NCBI RefSeq assembly: GCF_000741695.1
Contig: NZ_JGZK01000006.1
Span: 1 to 64,000, forward strand
Length of the DNA: 64,000 nucleotides
Direction of reading: 5' to 3'
Origin: Bifidobacterium reuteri DSM 23975
GTDB taxonomy: Bacteria > Actinomycetota > Actinomycetes > Actinomycetales > Bifidobacteriaceae
Notes under the pieces: generated by a model
What the model was told of the DNA's origin: nothing
Database searches by the model: none
Seen by the model: the letters and a program-made list of their open reading frames with translations, nothing else
Shown here: in pieces, positions 46,007 to 56,630 of the stretch
Layout: each line of letters opens with the position of its first letter
Position numbering within the stretch: position 1 is the stretch's first letter
Program-made: the position numbers and the translations under genes

Positions 46007-46730
46007 GCCTATTGAAGCATCGATTGTTGTCGTAGACGACGAACCGTCCATTCGTGAACTCCTGGTCGCCTCGTTGCATTTCGCCGGATTCGAGGTCAAC
46101 ACCGCAGCTTCCGGTTCCGAAGCCATCGAAGTGATTGAGAAGGTGCAGCCGGATCTGATTGTGCTTGATGTCATGCTGCCTGACATTGATGGGTTCACGG
46201 TAACCCGCCGCATCAGGCAGGAAGGCATCGATGCGCCGGTATTGTTCCTGACCGCGCGCGACGACACCCAGGACAAGATCATGGGATTGACCGTAGGCGG
46301 CGACGATTACGTCACCAAGCCCTTCAGCCTTGAGGAAGTGGTGGCGCGCATCCGGGCCATCCTGCGCCGTACCCGGGAGCAGGTGGAAGACGATCCGATC
46401 ATCCGCGTCGCCGATCTGGAAATCAACGAAGACTCCCATGATGTGACCCGTGCGGGTCAGCCCATCGATCTGAGCCCCACCGAATACAAGCTGTTGCGCT
46501 ACCTGATGGATAACGAAGGCCGTGTGCTGTCCAAGGCCCAGATCCTGGACCATGTCTGGCAATACGACTGGGGAGGGGATGCCGCCATTGTGGAATCGTA
46601 CATCTCCTATCTGCGCAAGAAAGTCGATGGCATCGAAGTCACCGATGACAATGGCGAAAAGCACAAGGTGACCCCGCTGATCGAAACCAAGCGTGGCATC
46701 GGTTACATGATTCGCGAGCCGAAGCATTAA
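45999..46730 (+). CDS. OmpR/PhoB family response regulator
   Basis: A 243-aa regulator. The receiver domain has VDDE at 12-15, phospho-acceptor Asp57 in VLDVMLPD and the Lys in DDYVTKPFS. The winged-helix DNA-binding domain follows (SPTEYKLLRYLMDNEGRVLSKAQILDHVWQ). There is no clear ribosome binding site before ATG 45999; translation may be coupled to the overlapping upstream gene. It is followed 14 bp later by its sensor kinase. Similar to actinobacterial TcrA/MprA-type regulators; targets unknown. Confidence 0.92.
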   Translation: MSKPIEASIVVVDDEPSIRELLVASLHFAGFEVNTAASGSEAIEVIEKVQPDLIVLDVMLPDIDGFTVTRRIRQEGIDAPVLFLTARDDTQDKIMGLTVGGDDYVTKPFSLEEVVARIRAILRRTREQVEDDPIIRVADLEINEDSHDVTRAGQPIDLSPTEYKLLRYLMDNEGRVLSKAQILDHVWQYDWGGDAAIVESYISYLRKKVDGIEVTDDNGEKHKVTPLIETKRGIGYMIREPKH

Positions 46731-46744
46731 GACGGCAGGTGTGC

Positions 46745-48790
46745 ATGACCAGCCCTGAGAAGTCCCCGCAGCCAGTTTCTCCGGCATCGCCCGCAGTCTC
46801 CGGCACCAAGAGCTCCATGGCAAACACCTCGACAGACAGCAGTCCACGTGTGAATGTGCCGGGACTGCAATATCTCAAGGAGCATCACGAGCGTAAGCGC
46901 AATGTTTTCCTGCGCCATCTTGACCGTGTCTCGCTGAGCGGCAAACTTGTGGCCTGCACCATCGTGGTGCTGCTTGTGGGCGTCACAGTGATTTCCTTCT
47001 CGATTCGCACTCTGGTGGGCAACTACATGATGGAGAAGGTCGATACGCAGCTTCGTGTGCAAAGCCAGCTGGTGTTCAACAACATCGATCTTCTGGCCAA
47101 AGACGACAATTCGAATGGGCTGACCAGCCCCAATTCCTATTTCCTTCAGCTGCAATACACGGACGGCACCAAGGATGCGGACGGCGATCCCCTGACGGTG
47201 ACGCCGCTGTTGCCACAGCTGAAGGATGGTCTGGTCTCCATACCGGTGCTTCCTTCGGACGGTGATACCTCGGGTATCACGCTCGGGCAGGTGTTCACCG
47301 CCCCCGCAGTCGCCAAGCAGATCGTTCAGGTGCAGAGTGACACCGCACAGTCTCCCGCACAGGGCGATGCCTCCGGAGGCGGCGGCACGGATGGCAGCGA
47401 CTCCTCCCAATCCACCAGCCGCGTCACTACGGTGTTGACTGATCCACGCAACAATGTCAGCCATGCCACGCTTGCTTCGGCGAATTCCCCATGGCGCGTA
47501 TTGCCGATGCAATGGACCGAACGAGACTCCAAAGGAGTCGAGAAGATACGCGGAGTGATGTATATCGGTCTTTCGCTTTCCGACCAGATCGATACGCTCA
47601 ATACGCTGACTCGCTACTGCGTGGTCGTGGGCATCGCGGTACTGCTGTTGGGCGGCTCATTATCCACGCTGATCATTCAGCAGACAATGACTCCGCTCAA
47701 GCGTATGGAGAAAACAGCGGCGAAGATCGCCGCAGGCGATTTGAGCCAGCGTATCCCATCCGCTCCGGAGAACACCGAAGTGGGGTCGCTCGCCGCCTCG
47801 CTCAACACGATGCTCACCCGAATAGAGGTCAGCTTCCATGAGCAGGAAGAGACCACCGAGAAGATGAAGCGGTTCGTCTCCGACGCCAGCCATGAGCTGC
47901 GCACTCCGCTCGCAGCGATCCACGGATACGCGGAACTGTACAAAATGCAGCGTGACATGCCCGGTGCATTGGAGCGCGCCGACGAATCGATCGAACATAT
48001 TGAACGTTCCAGCCAGCGTATGACCGTGCTGGTGGAGGATTTGCTGTCCTTGGCTCGGCTGGACGAAGGCCGTGGCATTGATGTGACGGGCAGCGTGAAC
48101 CTGGCCTCTCTGGTCACGGATGCCGTGGATGACCTGCATGCGCTTGACCCGAACCGCACGATCATGCGCAATCGTCTGGCGCTGGCTCCAGGTCGGGACA
48201 TGAGCCATCCGGCATCGTTGCAGTTGGCGGATGGCGGCTGGGAAGCCGTAACCTTGTCCGGTGACGCGTCGCGCCTGCGCCAAGTGGTCACCAATATCGT
48301 GGGCAACATCCACCGGTATACCCCTGCCGATTCTCCGGCGGAAGTGGCGATTGGCACCATGCCCGCCGCCATCGACCCCCGGCAGCTGTCCCAGATGCCT
48401 ACCACAGAGGCGTCGATGCGGCGCTTCATCGATGCCGCCGAAGTCGGCGCTTCGATGCAGACCGGATACCGGTATGCCGTGTTGCAGTTCGTGGACCATG
48501 GCCCCGGCGTTCCGCCTGAATCTCGGTCGAAGATTTTCGAGCGTTTCTACACCGCCGATCCTTCGCGGGCACGGCAGAAGGGCGGCACCGGATTAGGCAT
48601 GGCCATCGCACAGTCCGTAGTCAAAGCGCATCATGGCTTCATCTGTGCCACCGGTACGGAGGGAGGCGGCCTCACTTTTACCGTCATCCTGCCCATCGAA
48701 CGGATGGCTTCCGCGCCGGCCGGACATCAGACGCAGACCAAGCCCGCCAAAACGAAGACCTCGTGGTTCTCAGGTGAGCGTAAAGCGTAA
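46745..48790 (+). CDS. two-component sensor histidine kinase
   Basis: A 681-aa kinase. Transmembrane helix 1 is at about 68-88, then an extracytoplasmic sensor region (about 90-285) with a Gly/Ser-rich linker, transmembrane helix 2 (about 290-312) and a HAMP segment. The HisKA box FVSDASHELRTPLAAIHGYAEL has His383. The HATPase domain follows with the N box (VTNIVGNIHRYTP), DHGPGVPPE and GGTGLGMAI. ATG 46745 after GGCAGG is chosen. Its partner is the preceding response regulator. Confidence 0.92.
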   Translation: MTSPEKSPQPVSPASPAVSGTKSSMANTSTDSSPRVNVPGLQYLKEHHERKRNVFLRHLDRVSLSGKLVACTIVVLLVGVTVISFSIRTLVGNYMMEKVDTQLRVQSQLVFNNIDLLAKDDNSNGLTSPNSYFLQLQYTDGTKDADGDPLTVTPLLPQLKDGLVSIPVLPSDGDTSGITLGQVFTAPAVAKQIVQVQSDTAQSPAQGDASGGGGTDGSDSSQSTSRVTTVLTDPRNNVSHATLASANSPWRVLPMQWTERDSKGVEKIRGVMYIGLSLSDQIDTLNTLTRYCVVVGIAVLLLGGSLSTLIIQQTMTPLKRMEKTAAKIAAGDLSQRIPSAPENTEVGSLAASLNTMLTRIEVSFHEQEETTEKMKRFVSDASHELRTPLAAIHGYAELYKMQRDMPGALERADESIEHIERSSQRMTVLVEDLLSLARLDEGRGIDVTGSVNLASLVTDAVDDLHALDPNRTIMRNRLALAPGRDMSHPASLQLADGGWEAVTLSGDASRLRQVVTNIVGNIHRYTPADSPAEVAIGTMPAAIDPRQLSQMPTTEASMRRFIDAAEVGASMQTGYRYAVLQFVDHGPGVPPESRSKIFERFYTADPSRARQKGGTGLGMAIAQSVVKAHHGFICATGTEGGGLTFTVILPIERMASAPAGHQTQTKPAKTKTSWFSGERKA

Positions 48791-48880
48791 GACGACTCAG
48801 CCCGGTGGCACAGGTCAAGGCCTGTGAGGTACACTATACCTTCGGTTCATTACTCCCTAAGCACTAAGGAAGGTTTCGCA

Positions 48881-49270
48881 ATGCCCACCGGTCGAGTTCG
48901 TTGGTTTGACGCAGCCAAGGGTTATGGCTTCATCACCAGTGAGGAAGGCAAGGACGTGTTCCTGCCGGCTCAGGCCCTGCCCTCTGGCGCCACTACGCTG
49001 CGCAAGGGTGCCAAGGTGGAGTATTCCGTGGTGGACGGACGTCGTGGCCCGCAGGCCATGGATGTACGCCTGATCGCATCGGCACCGAGCCTGGTGAAGG
49101 CCACCCGTCCCAAGCCGGATGACATGGCTGCCATTTGCGAGGACCTCATCAAGATGCTTGACTCCGCAGGCAACACACTGCGTCGACACCGCTACCCGTC
49201 TTCCGCCGAAAGCAAGAAGCTTGCTTCGTTGCTGCGTGCTGTGGCGGATCAATTTGATGTACAGGATTGA
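48881..49270 (+). CDS. cold-shock domain protein with C-terminal extension
   Basis: A 129-aa protein: an N-terminal cold-shock domain (1-65, with RWFDAAKGYGFITSEEGKDVFLP) and a helical C-terminal extension of about 60 residues found in actinobacterial homologues. ATG 48881 follows AAGGAAGG. It lies 7 bp before the DUF3027 gene, an arrangement also common in other actinobacteria. Confidence 0.88.
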   Translation: MPTGRVRWFDAAKGYGFITSEEGKDVFLPAQALPSGATTLRKGAKVEYSVVDGRRGPQAMDVRLIASAPSLVKATRPKPDDMAAICEDLIKMLDSAGNTLRRHRYPSSAESKKLASLLRAVADQFDVQD

Positions 49271-49277
49271 TTGATCC

Positions 49278-50843
49278 ATGACCGATACTGATGAGACCAC
49301 GGTGACGCCCGATCCTCGCGCCATAGCGCAGGCCGTGCTGTTCGAGGTTGCGGACGAACCTGAACAGGTAGGCGAGTTCGTCACCGCCAACGAGATGGAG
49401 GACTACGTCACCGATTTCCGTTTTGCTGCCCATATCCGCGGTTACGAGGGATGGCAGTGGTCGGTGACGTTGTATCACGACCCGGAACTCGGCTCGTGGA
49501 CGGTCAACGAATCCTCACTGATTCCTACTGAGGACGCGCTGCTGCCGCCGAAGTGGATTCCGTGGAAGGACCGTCTGGAGCCCACCGATCTTTCACCGAC
49601 CGACTCCATTGGCACAGATCCCGACGATGAACGCATCGAAACCGGTGAAATCGAGGAATCCTCACTCGAGGATGTCAATGATGCCGCTGAGACCTTTCGG
49701 CTCACGCGGCGTCATGTGCTGAGCCCGCTGGGGCGTGCACAGGCGGCCAAGCGTTGGTATGACGGACCTCGAGGTCCCAAGGCATTGAGCACCAAGACCG
49801 CGGACGGCAATTTATGCTCGGATTGCGGGTTCTTTGTGCCGCTGACGGGCGAGCTGAACCGCATGTTCGGCGTCTGCGCCAACAAGTGGAGCCCGGATGA
49901 CGGTCGTGTGGTCTCGCTCGATCATGGCTGTGGCGAGCATTCCGAAATCGAACCCCCTGAGCCGAGTCGCATCTGGGTGCAGTCCAAGCCAGCTCTCGAT
50001 GACCTGCATATCGATATCGTGGCGCATGCCAAGACGCGCAGGCAGTCGCCTATCTTGGATGATGATGAGGCTGAGGCTGGATTTGAGGCTGAGGCTGGCG
50101 GGCCTGAAGCTGTCAAGGTTGCCGAGGTTTCCGAAGCGACGGACGAGACGACGACCGTATCTGAGGTGGGAGAGGCCTCCGATACCACTGCGGATGCTAT
50201 TGATGCCGTTGATGCCGGACACGCCGGCACGCAGCCGACTGACGTGTCTGGCGCGCCAGAAGGGACGGCATTGTCGGAAGGCGGCCTGGACGGCAGTGAT
50301 TCGAGCCATGTTGAGGACGTCGTTGCCGACTCGACCGATATCACCGAGAACGATGCGACAATCTCGGTGACGGATGCCTCCGATGCGGTGGCTGGATACC
50401 GTGATGCGGATCCCGGCTCGCTGTCCGACGAGACGTCGGCTGAATCGGATTCCGATGACGGGGAAGACGGCACCATTCGTGATGACGACGACGAGTCCGA
50501 ACCGGACGATGACGCTCTTGATCATGAGGATTCCGCTGGCGTCGATATCGACGATGACGATATCGATAACGAGGATGACGATGATGATGAGGATGACGAA
50601 GCCACCGAAGAGGACATTCTTGCCAACACCACCGTGGATGACGGTGATGATGACGGCGACATGGATGATGATTTGGTCGACGATGATTCCGGCGTATCGG
50701 AAGATGTGTCGCCGGAATTGGAAACCGTCATCGATCTGATCGAGCAGCTTCGTCAGAGCAGGACCGAGGAAGTCGTCGACACCGATGATACGGACATCGA
50801 CTCCCCGGATGATGCTGATGACGCTTCGCACAACGAGCAATAG
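49278..50843 (+). CDS. DUF3027 protein with long acidic tail
   Basis: A 521-aa protein of unknown function. The N-terminal about 250 residues match the DUF3027 pattern (EMEDYVTDFRFAAHIRGYEGWQWSVTLYHD, LLPPKWIPWKDRL, and CSDCGFFVPL...MFGVCANKWSP with cysteines that could bind zinc). The C-terminal half (about 260-521) is low-complexity and extremely acidic, dominated by Asp and Glu with Thr, Ser and Ala. Such tails are usually disordered. ATG 49278; likely co-transcribed with the cold-shock gene. Confidence 0.8.
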   Translation: MTDTDETTVTPDPRAIAQAVLFEVADEPEQVGEFVTANEMEDYVTDFRFAAHIRGYEGWQWSVTLYHDPELGSWTVNESSLIPTEDALLPPKWIPWKDRLEPTDLSPTDSIGTDPDDERIETGEIEESSLEDVNDAAETFRLTRRHVLSPLGRAQAAKRWYDGPRGPKALSTKTADGNLCSDCGFFVPLTGELNRMFGVCANKWSPDDGRVVSLDHGCGEHSEIEPPEPSRIWVQSKPALDDLHIDIVAHAKTRRQSPILDDDEAEAGFEAEAGGPEAVKVAEVSEATDETTTVSEVGEASDTTADAIDAVDAGHAGTQPTDVSGAPEGTALSEGGLDGSDSSHVEDVVADSTDITENDATISVTDASDAVAGYRDADPGSLSDETSAESDSDDGEDGTIRDDDDESEPDDDALDHEDSAGVDIDDDDIDNEDDDDDEDDEATEEDILANTTVDDGDDDGDMDDDLVDDDSGVSEDVSPELETVIDLIEQLRQSRTEEVVDTDDTDIDSPDDADDASHNEQ

Positions 50844-51005
50844 ACGCAGAATACTACGTGGGGAATGCCTGGCTTCATTGTAGGGAGAGTTCCGCCAGAA
50901 ATACCTTGGGGTGCTGTGTGTGGGGAGAATCCATGGGGTGCTGTGGAAGGGGGAAAAGAATCCGTAGGACGCTTCGCGACGGGAGCGCCCCACGGAACGA
51001 TTATC

Positions 51006-51971
51006 TCAGTGCACGACGGTCACCGTGCATTCGGCGAAGTTGACGATCTGACGGGACACCGAGCCGAGGAAGTGCGCATCCAGACCGGACAGGCCTCGCG
51101 ACCCGACCACCAGATGACTTGCATACCGGGAAGCGGCGATCAGTCCCTTGGACGCCGGGATATGGAAAGCGTCGAAGGCGACTTTCACGCCTTCGGGAAC
51201 GGATACCTTGGCCATCAGATCCGAGAGTATCGCTTCGGCGCGCTGCTGTCCGACCTCCACCGGCGCAACGGCGTTCTCATAACCCGGGATTACCCCGAGG
51301 TCGCGTAACTGCCAACAGAACATCACGTTCAGCGGCTTGTCATGGATGCGGGCCTGTTCCAACGCGAAATCAAAGGCGTGCCGAGAGGTCTCTGAGCCAT
51401 CGACGCCAACCACCACCGGCCGGCCGGCCGGCTTGGCTTCAGGCGCGGGATTCACGTAATGCACCGTCGTGTCACTTGGGGTGAGCGCATTGGCGATGGC
51501 GTCGGTCACGGTCTCCTCTTCGCTGCCGCTGATACGCACCACGGTCACTGGAACCTGCGCTTCTTCGGCCAAGGAGGCGGATAGCGAACCGAGGAACCAA
51601 CGCGCCACGCGCCCCAGTGAACGCCGCCCCACGACTATCTGCTGGGCGTTATGCCCGATCTGCAACAGGGCAGCGGTGCCCGAAGCCTTGACGGAAGTGA
51701 GTTTGAGGTTCGCAGGATCGAAGTCAATGCCTTTGGCGGCTCGATCCACCCAGTCGCGCAGTTCATTCGCTATATCATGTCGGATGGTGGCCCAAGCCTC
51801 GTCGCTATCGGGCTCCGACCCCATGTCCCAGGAATGGGTCCAGCCGAATACCGCATTGACGTTCTGACCGGTCAGCGCGGCCTCTTCAAGGGCCCATTTC
51901 AATGCCGCGAACGATTCGTCGGAACCATCAACACCAACTACAATGTCAGCCTTGGCGTTCAGTTCAGTCAT
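51006..51971 (-). CDS. universal stress protein with two Usp domains
   Basis: A 321-aa protein of two tandem UspA domains (about 8-147 and 165-321). Each has the start motif VVGVDGS and the ATP-loop type motif near its end (VVGRRSLGRVARWFLGSLS; VVGSRGLSGLDAHFLGSVS), so nucleotide binding is plausible. ATG 51971 follows GGAGG. The 50844-51005 gap holds no recognised feature. Confidence 0.92.
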   Translation of the reverse strand: MTELNAKADIVVGVDGSDESFAALKWALEEAALTGQNVNAVFGWTHSWDMGSEPDSDEAWATIRHDIANELRDWVDRAAKGIDFDPANLKLTSVKASGTAALLQIGHNAQQIVVGRRSLGRVARWFLGSLSASLAEEAQVPVTVVRISGSEEETVTDAIANALTPSDTTVHYVNPAPEAKPAGRPVVVGVDGSETSRHAFDFALEQARIHDKPLNVMFCWQLRDLGVIPGYENAVAPVEVGQQRAEAILSDLMAKVSVPEGVKVAFDAFHIPASKGLIAASRYASHLVVGSRGLSGLDAHFLGSVSRQIVNFAECTVTVVH

Positions 51972-52124
51972 CACAACCTCCTATGCATCAGTATGGATGG
52001 CGAATCCGATACGTCCAGCATATCGTTTTCTTTCCCGCTTACGGCGCAATTCACGGAATGATGTGAATAAACGTCACCGCGAATCGGTAGAGTAAGACGG
52101 AATGTCAATTGAGGAAGGACAAGC

Positions 52125-54728
52125 ATGTTCGAACGGTTTACCGACCGTGCACGGCGCGTGATCGTGTTGGCGCAGGAAGAGGCCAGGTCTCTCCAGCACA
52201 ACTACATCGGCACCGAACACCTGCTGCTCGGCCTGATCCGCGAAGGCGAGGGAGTCGCCGCCAAGGCGCTTGCCTCGAAGGGTGTGGAGCTGGACGCCAC
52301 CCGCAAACAGGTCGAAGAGATGATCGGCAAGGGCAACGCTGCTCCGAACGGGCACATCCCCTTTACTCCGCACGCCAAGCAGGTGCTGGAGTTCTCGCTT
52401 CGCGAGGCCCTGCAGCTGGGGCACAGCTATATCGGCACCGAGCATATTCTGCTCGGTCTGATCCGTGAAGGCGAAGGCGTGGGCACCCAGGTGCTGATCA
52501 AGATGGGTGTCGATCTGGGTGAGCTGCGCAGCGCGACCATCGATATGATTCGCGGCAATTCGGGCAACGGGTCGAGCGACGGCAAGGGTGATCTCGCCAA
52601 TGCCGGCGGTGTGGCAGACAAGCAGAACAAGTCGGGCTCCGCGATTCTCGACCAGTTCGGCCGCAACCTTACGCAGGAAGCCGCAGAAGGCAAGTTGGAT
52701 CCGGTCATCGGGCGTACCAATGAGATTGAGCGCGTCATGGTGGTGCTCTCCCGTCGCACCAAGAACAACCCGGTGCTGATTGGCGAACCGGGTGTGGGCA
52801 AGACCGCCGTTGTGGAAGGCCTCGCCCAGAAGATCAACGCCGGTGATGTGCCGGAGACGCTCAAGGGCAAGCAGGTCTACTCGCTCGATCTTGGTTCCAT
52901 GGTTGCCGGTTCCCGTTACCGTGGTGATTTCGAGGAGCGTCTGAAGAAGGTCCTGAAGGAGATCAAGACCCGCGGCGACATCGTGCTATTCATCGACGAG
53001 ATCCATACCATTGTCGGTGCAGGCTCCGCTGATGGTGCGCTGGGCGCCTCCGATATGCTCAAGCCGATGCTGGCTCGAGGCGAGCTGCAGACCATCGGCG
53101 CCACCACTACGGACGAATACCGTAAGTACATCGAGAAGGATGCGGCTCTGGAACGTCGTTTCCAGCCGATTCAAGTGCATGAGCCGACGATCGCCGAGAC
53201 CATCGAGATTCTCAAGGGTCTTCGGTCCCGCTACGAGAACCACCATCATGTGACCATCACGGATGGGGCGCTCCAGTCTGCGGCCGAGCTTTCGGCGCGT
53301 TACATTCAGGACCGTCACCTGCCGGACAAGGCCATCGATCTGATCGATGAGGCTGGCGCGCGTCTGCGCATCAAGCGTCTGACGGCACCGCCCGAGCTCA
53401 AGGAGCTGGACACGAAGATCGCCAAGGTGGCTGCCGAAAAGGATGAGGCCATCAAGGGACAGGACTTCGAGAAGGCCGCCGAGCTGCGCGACCAGCAGGA
53501 GAAGCTGGAGTCCGATCGTAAAGCCAAGGAAGACTCTTGGCGCGAAGGCGAGTCCGACGTCAAGATGGTCGTGGATGAGGACGTGATTGCCGAGGTGATC
53601 AGTTCCACCACGGGTATCCCGGTGTTCAAGCTCACGCAGGCCGAGTCCAAGAAGCTGCTCAACATGGAGGCCGAGCTCCACAAGCGCATCATCGGTCAGG
53701 ATGAAGCGGTGTCCGCACTGTCCCGTTCCATCCGCCGTACGCGCGTGGGCCTCAAGGATCCGAAGCGTCCGGCCGGTTCGTTCATCTTCGCCGGTCCGAC
53801 CGGTGTGGGCAAAACCGAGCTGGCCAAGGCTCTCGCCGAATTCCTGTTCGACGATGAGGACGCCCTGATCCGTGTGGATATGTCCGAGTTCTCTGAAAAG
53901 TACGCGGCCTCGCGTCTGTTCGGTGCGCCTCCGGGATACGTGGGTTACGAAGAGGGCGGCGAGCTCACCGAGAAGGTGCGCCGCAAGCCGTTCTCCGTGG
54001 TGCTCTTCGACGAGATCGAGAAGGCACACCCGGACATCTTCAACACGCTGCTGCAGGTGTTGGATGACGGACACCTGACCGATGGCCAGGGCCGCAAGGT
54101 GGACTTCAAGAACACCATCATCATCCTCACCACGAACCTCGGTACACGTGACATCGCAAAGATGGCGAACACCGGCTTCAACCTCGGTTCCAACACCGAG
54201 TCGAGCTACCAGCGCATGAAGGAGCAGGTGAGCGCCGAGCTCAAGCAGCAGTTCCGCCCCGAGTTCCTGAACCGTCTGGATGACATCATCGTCTTCAAGC
54301 AGCTCACCGAGCCGCAGGTGCGTCAGATCGTGGACCTCGACGTCAAGCAGCTCAACGACCGTCTATTCGATCGTCACATGTCGCTTGAACTGACTGATGC
54401 AGCCAAGGATCTGCTCGCACAGAAGGGCTTCGATCCGCTGCTGGGCGCCCGTCCGTTGCGCCGTGTGATTCAGCGCGACATCGAGGATGCCATCTCCGAG
54501 AAGATCCTCATGGGCGATTTGCAGGATGGCCAGCGTGTGGTGGTCGATTCCGAAGGCGAAGGCATCCTTGGAGAGTTCACCTTCAAGGGTGAGCAGTTCG
54601 AGGAGCCGGGAACCGCTGATGCTGCTCCGGCTGATAAGGGTTCCGACGATGCAGACGACAAACCTGCGCTGGTGGACGCTGCAGCTGCCGATTCCGGTGA
54701 TAACGCCGGTCAGCAGTCCGCTGAGTAA
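52125..54728 (+). CDS. clpC: Clp protease ATPase subunit ClpC
   Basis: An 867-aa HSP100 ATPase: N-domain (two repeats, 1-145), AAA-1 with GEPGVGKT (about 220), middle region with a UVR motif ([17 protein letters not shown]), and AAA-2 with GPTGVGKT (about 565). It unfolds proteins for ClpP or refolds them. A Ala/Asp-rich acidic C-terminus follows. ATG 52125 follows GAGGAAGG. A 6-bp inverted repeat, ATTCAC/GTGAAT (52049-52068), upstream could be a regulator site. clpP is not in this window. Confidence 0.95.
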   Translation: MFERFTDRARRVIVLAQEEARSLQHNYIGTEHLLLGLIREGEGVAAKALASKGVELDATRKQVEEMIGKGNAAPNGHIPFTPHAKQVLEFSLREALQLGHSYIGTEHILLGLIREGEGVGTQVLIKMGVDLGELRSATIDMIRGNSGNGSSDGKGDLANAGGVADKQNKSGSAILDQFGRNLTQEAAEGKLDPVIGRTNEIERVMVVLSRRTKNNPVLIGEPGVGKTAVVEGLAQKINAGDVPETLKGKQVYSLDLGSMVAGSRYRGDFEERLKKVLKEIKTRGDIVLFIDEIHTIVGAGSADGALGASDMLKPMLARGELQTIGATTTDEYRKYIEKDAALERRFQPIQVHEPTIAETIEILKGLRSRYENHHHVTITDGALQSAAELSARYIQDRHLPDKAIDLIDEAGARLRIKRLTAPPELKELDTKIAKVAAEKDEAIKGQDFEKAAELRDQQEKLESDRKAKEDSWREGESDVKMVVDEDVIAEVISSTTGIPVFKLTQAESKKLLNMEAELHKRIIGQDEAVSALSRSIRRTRVGLKDPKRPAGSFIFAGPTGVGKTELAKALAEFLFDDEDALIRVDMSEFSEKYAASRLFGAPPGYVGYEEGGELTEKVRRKPFSVVLFDEIEKAHPDIFNTLLQVLDDGHLTDGQGRKVDFKNTIIILTTNLGTRDIAKMANTGFNLGSNTESSYQRMKEQVSAELKQQFRPEFLNRLDDIIVFKQLTEPQVRQIVDLDVKQLNDRLFDRHMSLELTDAAKDLLAQKGFDPLLGARPLRRVIQRDIEDAISEKILMGDLQDGQRVVVDSEGEGILGEFTFKGEQFEEPGTADAAPADKGSDDADDKPALVDAAAADSGDNAGQQSAE

Positions 54729-54788
54729 GTCCTGTGAATAGGTCCGCTCGGCAATAGTCAGGAACAGTCTGACGTCTCATAATCCAGG

Positions 54789-54823
54789 AAGAGCCCCGAT
54801 TCCATGATGGAACCGGGGCTCTT
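54789..54823. terminator. terminator between clpC and the TPP enzyme gene
   Basis: AAGAGCCCCG (54789-54798) pairs with CGGGGCTCTT (54814-54823), with an inner TTCCAT/TGGAA stem; T residues follow. Confidence 0.85.
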
Positions 54824-54829
54824 TCGCAT

Positions 54830-56518
54830 TCAGCCGCTGAAATCCACCTCGCCGAGTTTGTCGATGAGCTTCATGTTCTCGGAATAATCGACGGGACAGG
54901 CGATGATGTCAATGCCCGATCCCGAGCGCAGCGCTGCACGCAAGGTGGGATACAACTCGTCGGCCGATTCGATGGGATGACCCTTGGCACCGAAGCTCAT
55001 GCCCAGCGCCACCACGTCCGGGTTGTTGAAGTCCACGTACTCGTGCGAGCCGTCATGCAGGTCCATCTTCCACTTGATGAGGCCGTACGCTTCATCCACC
55101 CATACCAGAATCACGATTCGGGCGCCTACGCGCACGGCCGTTTCGATTTCCTGGACATTCATCATGAACGAGCCGTCGCCCATCACCGCCAAAACCGGAC
55201 GTCCGGGATGCTCCAGCGAGGCGGCCACTGCGCCAGGCAGCGTCCAAGCCATGGTGGAGAGCGAATTGTCTATTACGCATGTGTTCGAATAATAGGTGGG
55301 GTAGAGGCGCGCCATCCACATTTTCAGCGCGCCCGTATCCACCAATGTGATGTCCGTGTCCGTCTCCATCGCACGTCGCGTGTCCGCCACGATGCGTTGC
55401 GGTTTCATCGGGAATGAGTCATCGTGCGTGTACGCCTCGTATTCATGGGTCAGCAACTCATGGATTCTCGGATGTGAGACGCCGAATGTAATATGCTTGG
55501 CTTTGAGCTGGGCGATCAGCGATTGCAGCGTGGCATTGATGTCACCCATGATATTGAGCGCGGTCGAATAATGTGCATCGGTGTCCTCGCTGAACGTATT
55601 GATGTGGATGATGGTCTTGTCGTCGTTCGGATTGATCTTCTTCGGATCGAACTGCTGGATCGAGAAGCCCACTGCGATAATGAGATCAGCCTCGTCGAAT
55701 GCGAAGTTCTCATAATCGTGACGCATGAAGCCCACTACGCCCAGCGCGAGCGGGATGCGGTCGGAGATCACGCCCTTGCCCTCGAATGTGGTGGCCACCG
55801 GTACGTTGAGCTGCTCGGCCAACGCCAGCAACTCGTTCTCCGCATCACCGCGGGCAACGCCGTTGCCAGCCAGGATGATGGGATGCTTCGCTGTGCGGAT
55901 GATGTTCACTGCACGGTCGATGGTGTCCGCGGTGGGGGCGAAACGCATACGTTCCGGCAGTGGTAATGGGCGAGCCTCTGCCGGTGCCGGCATTTCGGCC
56001 ACGTCTTCGGGCAGGATGAGGCACGTGGCGCCCGGCCGGTTGCGTTGGGTGATGGCGAATGCCTTACGCACCATCTCCGGCACGGATGCCGGCTCCACGA
56101 TCATCGACGTCCACTGGGTCAGCGGGCGGAACACGGATACCAGATCGATGATCTGATGCGATTCCTTATACAGTCGGGTCACGTTGCCTTGCGCGCAAAT
56201 GGCCACAAGCGGAGTATTGGCGCTGTTCGCCTGTGCAACCGGAAGGGTGAGGTTCAACGCGCCCGGGCCTAGCGTCGCCAGGCACACACCTGGTTTGCCG
56301 GTCAGGCGGCCTTGCGTTGCGGCCATGAACCCGGCACCCTGCTCATGACGGGTCAGGATGAAGCGGATACGACCGTCGCGCGCAAGTGCCTCCATCAACG
56401 GGATGTTCTCCTCGCCGGGGATGCCGTACATGGTCTCGACGCCTTCGTTGACCAGACATTCGACGAACAAATCGGCTACGGTACGAATATGATTGGGATG
56501 CTGATTGGGAGTGCTCAC
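54830..56518 (-). CDS. acetolactate synthase-like thiamine diphosphate enzyme
   Basis: A 562-aa TPP-dependent enzyme with the N-terminal Pyr domain (VETMYGIPGEENIPLMEAL, catalytic Glu in RHEQGAGFMA), central domain (AKHPIILAGNGVARGDAENEL) and C-terminal PP domain (MGDGSFMMNVQEIETAVR). It resembles AlsS-type acetolactate synthases (2 pyruvate to acetolactate), but related decarboxylases or carboligases cannot be excluded. No regulatory subunit gene is adjacent. The start is the GTG at 56518; the TTG at 56551 is an alternative. Confidence 0.8.
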   Translation of the reverse strand: MSTPNQHPNHIRTVADLFVECLVNEGVETMYGIPGEENIPLMEALARDGRIRFILTRHEQGAGFMAATQGRLTGKPGVCLATLGPGALNLTLPVAQANSANTPLVAICAQGNVTRLYKESHQIIDLVSVFRPLTQWTSMIVEPASVPEMVRKAFAITQRNRPGATCLILPEDVAEMPAPAEARPLPLPERMRFAPTADTIDRAVNIIRTAKHPIILAGNGVARGDAENELLALAEQLNVPVATTFEGKGVISDRIPLALGVVGFMRHDYENFAFDEADLIIAVGFSIQQFDPKKINPNDDKTIIHINTFSEDTDAHYSTALNIMGDINATLQSLIAQLKAKHITFGVSHPRIHELLTHEYEAYTHDDSFPMKPQRIVADTRRAMETDTDITLVDTGALKMWMARLYPTYYSNTCVIDNSLSTMAWTLPGAVAASLEHPGRPVLAVMGDGSFMMNVQEIETAVRVGARIVILVWVDEAYGLIKWKMDLHDGSHEYVDFNNPDVVALGMSFGAKGHPIESADELYPTLRAALRSGSGIDIIACPVDYSENMKLIDKLGEVDFSG

Positions 56519-56630
56519 ATCTGGGAGTCTAACAGCCTGCCAAAACAACAATCAAAGTTCACCTGTCCGTTGATTCCGGGCGTTCGCCTGTTCAATCGGA
56601 AAACATATATTGTCGACCGTGAAGGTAGGT

